The notes under the pieces: model-generated
What the model was told of the DNA's origin: nothing
Database searches by the model: none
What the model saw: the letters and a program-made list of their open reading frames with translations, nothing else
Translations under genes and position numbers: made by a program
Assembly (NCBI GenBank): GCA_028699735.1
Contig: JAQVUB010000072.1
Location: forward strand, 1-8,956
DNA from: Lentisphaeria bacterium
GTDB lineage: Bacteria > Verrucomicrobiota > Lentisphaeria > Oligosphaerales > Oligosphaeraceae
Direction: 5' to 3'
DNA: 8,956 nucleotides
Shown here: positions 5,062 to 8,956 of the stretch, one piece after another
How positions within the stretch are numbered: position 1 is the first letter of the stretch
How the letters are laid out: each line of letters begins with the position of its first letter

Positions 5062-7179
5062 TCAGTCTGGCAGTTCGTTTTTCAGGATTTTGCCGGCGGG
5101 GTTGCGTGGGAGGGAAGTCAGGAACTGGATGACATGAGGGATTTTGAAGGAGGGCAGGTTTCTGTGGCAATGGCGTCGCAGGTCCGCTTCGGTCAGCTTG
5201 CAGCCTTCTTCCGGAACAATGTAGGCTTTGATCAATTCGCCAAGAGCCTCGCGCACTCCGCTTGCCGGAATGCCCTTGACTGCGGCTTCGCGCACTTCCG
5301 GAAGGGCCATCAGAACCGTTTCGACTTCGACGGAAAAGACATTTTCGCCGCCGACAATAATCATGTCTTTTTTACGGCCTTTGATGAAGAAGAAGCCTTC
5401 CTCATCGCGGCAGGCGAGGTCGCCGGTACGGAACCAGGTTCTTCCATGATACTCGACCAGGGATTCTTGCAGGAGTTTCGGCTTATTCCAGTATGTGCTG
5501 ATGACATTTTCACGGGCAAAGAGGAGCTCTCCAATTTCGCAGGGGGCGCATTCTTCTCCGTGATCATTGACAATCATGGCACTGACAAAGGGCAGCAGCT
5601 GTCCGATGGAATCCGGATGTTCGAGGGTTGCCTCACCACTCAGGACATGGGTTGCTGAGATCGTTTCGGTCAGGCCAAAGAAATTATGCAATTCTACGTC
5701 CGGGAAGAGTTTTTGCAGGCTGCGCACGGTTTTGACTGGCATGAAAGAACCGGCATAACCAACAACCCGCAGGCTGCCCAGTTTGTACGCTGAAAGATCG
5801 GGCAGGGCGGTGATTCGCTGCAGGACGGTGGGAACGGTCAGAAAGGTGCTGATTTTCTCTTTTTCAATCAGTGCGAGAAGTTGCTCCGCTTGCGTATCAT
5901 TGGTGATGACCAGCGGGGTTTTCTGCCAGGCGCCCACTGGCAAGGAACTGTAAAGAGCCGTGCAGTGGAACATCGGATTGACCAGCAGGTGGATATCCTG
6001 TCCGGTGAAATTCTGTGCTTTAATGGTCGTCATGGCATTGAAAACCAGGTCCCCATGCAGCATGACGGCCCCCTTGGGAGCAGACGTAGTGCCGGAAGTA
6101 TGCATGATGATTGCCGGTGTGGCTCCGGAAATGTCCGGATGAGGGCATGGCCTGTTCCATAGCAGAAGCCGGTTGAAAGTATGACGCCCTTCTTTTTCGT
6201 CGAGGTAGACGACCGGCAAGTGCGGGAAGAAAGCTGCCGCGGAAAGCGCCTCGTGATCATCCTGTTTATTCTGAACGATCAGCAAATCCGGCAGCACAGT
6301 TGCAAAAATGGCCTGCAGGCTGTCACTTTTGAGCCAGGGACTGATGGGGACGATGATGCCGCCAATTTTCATCACCGCCCAGTAGGTCAGAAAGTATTCG
6401 AGGCAATTGGGCAGGCAGACTGCAATGCGGGGGTTGGGGTTGCAGCAGAGCCTCGCCAGACCTGCAGCCAGGGCGCGCGCCTGTAAATCCGCTTCTGCAA
6501 AAGTCAGGCGCTGTTCCCCGCAAACGACAGCCAGCTTCTGCGGGGCGATCTCCACCGCTTCCTCCCAAAAATCCCGGATCGTGCGCATGCGTCGTTTGCG
6601 ACGGGGCAGAGCCTGGCTTTCGAGCATTTTTTCCAGGATGGGTTCGATATAGTCGGCGATCCTGCGGTTTCCCAGTTCATTGGGTTGATTTCGATCTGTC
6701 CAGCAGCAGCGGTCATTCAGAATATAGGCCTGATGATTGGGAATATACGGACACTGATGGCGCCGGGCAATCTGCTCTTCGAGAAGCGCAAAGGCTTCTG
6801 AACGCTCATCGGCACCGTAGGTCTTGGCCTTTAATTTGCCGGTCAGGGGATCCGGCCAGTAGCCAAAAACCCCTAGAACGACAGCCTGAATGCCCGCCTG
6901 ACGAATTTTGCCCAGCATAACATCCAAGTCCGCGCCCCAGGACTGATAGGGACGGCTGCCACGCCACCAGTCATTGGAACCGAATTCCAGCAGAACCAGA
7001 TCTGGTTGCAGATCAAGGACTTCCTCCTGCAGATGCAGGCGCGCATCTGCATAGGTCCAGCCCTCCATGCCTTTGTTGATGAATTCATGACCGGGAAAAC
7101 GTTCCTGCAGAATATCGCTGAAACGCCCGCCTTCACCCCCACAACTGGTCAGACTGTCACCATAACAGATAATTTTCAT
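5062..7179 (-). CDS. SGNH/GDSL hydrolase fused to acyl-adenylating (ANL) ligase
   Basis: This is a 705-residue two-domain protein. Residues 1-190 form an SGNH hydrolase fold: GDSLT (7-11, nucleophile Ser9), Gly in NKGMEG (about 37), GSND (67-70), and a C-terminal block TDRNQPNELG (161-170). In that block the usual D-x-x-H reads Asp162-Arg-Asn-Gln165, so the catalytic His is missing. After a basic linker (RRKRRM, 193-198) comes a complete class I adenylate-forming enzyme: HTSGTTSAPKG (360-370), FFGLTET (500-506), WFRTGDLACRDEEGFFFIKGRKKD (split motifs around TGD 585-587 and GRKKD 601-605), and PRNPAGKILK with the catalytic Lys697. Such ligases activate a carboxylic acid as acyl-AMP and usually pass it to CoA or a carrier. 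The substrate is not predictable, and no carrier domain is present. Met198 could mark an ancestral ligase start. The ATG at 7179 has no Shine-Dalgarno. It is divergent from the GT4 gene, and a repeat abuts its stop. Confidence 0.92.
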   Translation of the reverse strand: MKIICYGDSLTSCGGEGGRFSDILQERFPGHEFINKGMEGWTYADARLHLQEEVLDLQPDLVLLEFGSNDWWRGSRPYQSWGADLDVMLGKIRQAGIQAVVLGVFGYWPDPLTGKLKAKTYGADERSEAFALLEEQIARRHQCPYIPNHQAYILNDRCCWTDRNQPNELGNRRIADYIEPILEKMLESQALPRRKRRMRTIRDFWEEAVEIAPQKLAVVCGEQRLTFAEADLQARALAAGLARLCCNPNPRIAVCLPNCLEYFLTYWAVMKIGGIIVPISPWLKSDSLQAIFATVLPDLLIVQNKQDDHEALSAAAFFPHLPVVYLDEKEGRHTFNRLLLWNRPCPHPDISGATPAIIMHTSGTTSAPKGAVMLHGDLVFNAMTTIKAQNFTGQDIHLLVNPMFHCTALYSSLPVGAWQKTPLVITNDTQAEQLLALIEKEKISTFLTVPTVLQRITALPDLSAYKLGSLRVVGYAGSFMPVKTVRSLQKLFPDVELHNFFGLTETISATHVLSGEATLEHPDSIGQLLPFVSAMIVNDHGEECAPCEIGELLFARENVISTYWNKPKLLQESLVEYHGRTWFRTGDLACRDEEGFFFIKGRKKDMIIVGGENVFSVEVETVLMALPEVREAAVKGIPASGVREALGELIKAYIVPEEGCKLTEADLRRHCHRNLPSFKIPHVIQFLTSLPRNPAGKILKNELPD

Positions 7180-7261
7180 AAGCGTAGTGTACTCGCATTA
7201 AACATGAACGGAAAAAGGTCTCCCTGTAAAATACCCAGTCATTGCGGAATTTCCAGTCGGA

Positions 7262-7303
7262 TTCTTTTAAACAACGAAACACACGAAAGGGACGAAAATA
7301 ATT
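7262..7303 (+). repeat. Solo arm of the AACAACGAAA repeat in a divergent intergenic region
   Basis: The sequence TTCTTTTAAACAACGAAAC followed by ACACGAAAGGGACGAAAAT matches the left arm of the complete stem-loops (2127-2175 and 4932-4979). No opposing arm was found nearby. Unlike the other copies, this one lies between divergent genes (7179 minus, 7367 plus) where promoters should be. I could not identify a convincing -10/-35 pair for either gene in 7180-7366. Confidence 0.65.
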
Positions 7304-7366
7304 AGAAGATGGGCTATTTTAATGATACATCCGGGGTTGCCGGTGTCAAGGACATTTTGGAAGGCT

Positions 7367-8602
7367 ATGAAGACAGCACAGATCATTCGTCGTTTCAGTT
7401 TTGCGGAATGGGGTGGCACCGAGACCGTTGTTTGGAATACGTCTCGTGGGCTTCCTGATTCCGGGGTGCACTGTGAGATTCTGGCGACATCTGCCTGTTC
7501 GCAGCCTGGCATGGAAGAAAAAGAAGGGGTGCCGATTTACCGTTTCCCGTATCTCTATCCCTGGTGGCCGATGCCGGCCTGGCGCCGTGAAACGCTTGAC
7601 AAAAAAGGCGGCAATCCCTTTTCACCGGGCTTGCGGCGACGTCTGCAATTTGCCGATTATGATTTGTTGCACATTCATAATTCCGGACGTCTGGCAGAAC
7701 TGGTACACAGGATCAGCCGGCAACGCAAAATCCCCTATATCATCAGTTTTCATGGGGGATTTCTGGATATCCCACCGGAAGAAACGCAAAAAATGCTGTC
7801 GGTTTTGCGTGGCACCTTGCCATGGGGAGGCTGTCTTGATCGCCTTTTGCGACGCAAGGCCGACCCGGTGGCGGCAGCGGATGGGATCATCTGCGTAGGG
7901 GCCAATGAATTGCCGCATCTGCAGGAACTCTATCCCGAAAAGCCGGTTTTGCATTTGCCTAATGGGGTGGAGCCAGGGCGTTTTCGGCAGAAGACGCATT
8001 TTGATTGGCGCACGCATCTACAGCTTTCTTCGGATTGTCCTTTGTACTTATGCGTTTCGCGCATTGATTATCAGAAGAATCAGCTGTTGTTGTTGCGGAT
8101 GCTGCAACGGCAGCGCGATCTTGGGGAAAAATCGCATTTGCTGTTGATTGGTCCTGTGACGGTTGACTGGTATGCGGAGAAGCTCAGAGATTTTTTGCGC
8201 AGGGAGGATTTGCAGGATCGGGTTTCCATTTTTCCCGGGATGGTTCCGGATGATGAACGCCTGCTTGCCGCCTATCAGCAGGCCGATGTGTTTTTCCTGC
8301 CGTCTCTGCATGAACCCTTTGGCATCGTTGTTCTGGAGGCTTGGAGCGCTGGCCTGCCGGTGATCGCTTCCGCTGTCGGGGGCTTGCAGCACTTGATCCG
8401 GGATGGACAGAATGGCCTGCTTTTCACTTCGGATGATTTGAGTTCCCTGATGAAAGCTTGTTCGCGTCTTTCCGTTCCTGGTATGCGCGATCGGCTGATT
8501 GCCAATGCAACTGCGGAAGTGGAGACTTCTTATACCTGGCCGGTCATCTGCCGCCGTCTGGCAGATTTTTATCAGAAAGTGCTTGATACGAAAATGGACT
8601 AG
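7367..8602 (+). CDS. GT4 family glycosyltransferase
   Basis: From the ATG at 7367 the protein has 411 residues, normal for a GT4 (GT-B fold) retaining glycosyltransferase that moves a sugar from a nucleotide donor onto a lipid-linked or polysaccharide acceptor at the inner membrane. The start MKTAQIIRRFSFAEWGGTET is the family's first beta strand and glycine-rich acceptor loop. The N-terminal domain continues with DLLHIHNSG and IPYIISFHG, then LPNGVE (about 198-202), the entry to the second domain. The donor domain has LYLCVSRIDYQKNQ, FPGMV and the EX7E motif HEPFGIVVLEAWSAGLPVI with Glu316 and Glu324. An upstream ATG at 7322 would add 15 residues, but the conserved fold begins at 7367; GGAAGG lies just before it, though closer than ideal. 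The last residues, Met-Asp, and the TAG fall in the start of the following repeat array. Confidence 0.92.
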   Translation: MKTAQIIRRFSFAEWGGTETVVWNTSRGLPDSGVHCEILATSACSQPGMEEKEGVPIYRFPYLYPWWPMPAWRRETLDKKGGNPFSPGLRRRLQFADYDLLHIHNSGRLAELVHRISRQRKIPYIISFHGGFLDIPPEETQKMLSVLRGTLPWGGCLDRLLRRKADPVAAADGIICVGANELPHLQELYPEKPVLHLPNGVEPGRFRQKTHFDWRTHLQLSSDCPLYLCVSRIDYQKNQLLLLRMLQRQRDLGEKSHLLLIGPVTVDWYAEKLRDFLRREDLQDRVSIFPGMVPDDERLLAAYQQADVFFLPSLHEPFGIVVLEAWSAGLPVIASAVGGLQHLIRDGQNGLLFTSDDLSSLMKACSRLSVPGMRDRLIANATAEVETSYTWPVICRRLADFYQKVLDTKMD

Positions 8603-8956
8603 GGACGATGGACCTTATGGACGATGGACGATGGACGATGGACGATGGACGATAGACGAGGGACGATGGACCTTATGGACCTTATGGACCTTATGGACCT
8701 TATGGACAAGGACGATGGACTTTGATGGACTTTGATGGACAATAGTTTCCGTGGCGCAAAAGCAGCATGAACTGAACATTCTCGCATGCCGTGTCCATAG
8801 GGTCCCTCGTCCTCGTCCATAAGGTCCCTCGTCTATCGTCCATCGTCCTCGTCCATAGGGTCCATAAGGTCCATAAGGTCCATAAGGTCCCTCGTCTATC
8901 GTCCCTCGTCCCTCGTCCCTCGTCCATAAGGTCCATAAAGTCCATAAGGTTCATAA
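8594..8956. repeat. Large inverted array of 7-, 9- and 10-base units, runs off the window
   Basis: The left arm (8594-8740) is made of units ACGATGG (seven in a row, some variant, 8621-8669), ACCTTATGG (four, 8670-8705) and ACTTTGATGG (two, 8719-8738). The right arm (8791-8956) contains the same units reversed (CCATCGT, CCATAAGGT, CCCTCGT), continuing to the end of the window. A 50-base spacer (8741-8790) holds no repeat. All units are related by a shared ATGGAC core with 1-4 inserted bases, and both arms contain a composite GATAGACGAGGGAC. Translated, they give WTLWTLWT or IRSIRSI strings, which are artefacts of repetition and not proteins. This occupies the whole 350-base gene-free stretch after the glycosyltransferase; no terminator separate from the array was seen. 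Confidence 0.88.

Noticed and set aside
4728..5132. Plus-strand frame reading through stem-loop copy B (TTKDTKRHKK peptide)
   Set aside because: The peptide is repeat translation; the region is the 5' end of AlbA_2, a hairpin and the 3' end of the ligase gene.
5134..5658. 174-codon plus-strand frame opposite the ligase domain
   Set aside because: The minus strand carries all adenylate-forming motifs through this region.
7180..7366. Divergent promoters for the ligase and glycosyltransferase genes
   Set aside because: Several AT-rich hexamers exist but none form a convincing -35/-10 pair with correct spacing.
8499..8954. Proteins with WTLWTLWT or IRSIRSIRS tandem peptides from the terminal array
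   Set aside because: These arise from short tandem DNA units on both strands, with no start signal and no unit conservation at the protein level.
8594..8956. Terminal array as a CRISPR
   Set aside because: Units are 7-10 bases, contiguous and without spacers; no cas gene is nearby.

Overview
The window is about 9 kb of chromosomal DNA of roughly even base composition, with seven complete protein-coding genes, one truncated gene at the left edge, and a high load of repeats (about a tenth of the sequence). No tRNA, rRNA, CRISPR array, transposase or phage gene was seen. The left-edge gene ends in the C-terminus typical of the eukaryote-like branch of HisA. That, together with the AACAACGAAA-type stem-loops, the CCCTGAAAGGG palindromic element and the ATGGAC-rich arrays, suggests a free-living or gut bacterium of the Planctomycetes-Verrucomicrobia-Lentisphaerae group, perhaps Lentisphaerota. 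This placement is an inference of modest confidence. Most start codons lack a clear Shine-Dalgarno sequence.

Layout. Left, plus strand: the last 44 codons of hisA (to 137); a 416-base gene-free stretch with a solo repeat arm and a 280-base inverted repeat (220-500); a small single-pass membrane protein (590-1195); and an overlapping COG1313-type radical SAM enzyme (1143-2126). Middle, minus strand, read from right to left: a fused SGNH hydrolase/acyl-adenylating ligase (7179-5062), an AlbA_2/Schlafen-type protein (4862-3564), a two-ribbon zinc protein (3539-3120) and a lipoprotein resembling GH99/WbsX proteins (3117-2227). The last two are 2 bases apart and surely co-transcribed; the others are co-directional but separated by repeats. 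Right, plus strand: a GT4 glycosyltransferase (7367-8602), divergent from the ligase fusion, followed by an array of 7-, 9- and 10-base units folded into a large inverted repeat that runs to the window edge.

Function. The lipoprotein, the SGNH/ligase fusion and the glycosyltransferase together hint at cell-surface polysaccharide synthesis or decoration, but they are not one operon and the link is circumstantial. The radical SAM protein is an orphan PFL-activase homologue with no substrate gene beside it.

Most notable: (1) repeats of at least three unrelated families sit directly at gene ends and often supply the stop codon, and sometimes the last residues, of the neighbouring gene; (2) two stem-loop elements share a conserved loop while at least one stem pair differs in a compensatory way; (3) the SGNH domain fused to the ligase has Gln where the catalytic His of the DxxH motif is expected; (4) the GH99-like lipoprotein lacks the usual Glu in its SWNE-type motif. 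I see no clear multi-gene defence or other wholly new system here. The repeat behaviour is the strongest unexplained signal.
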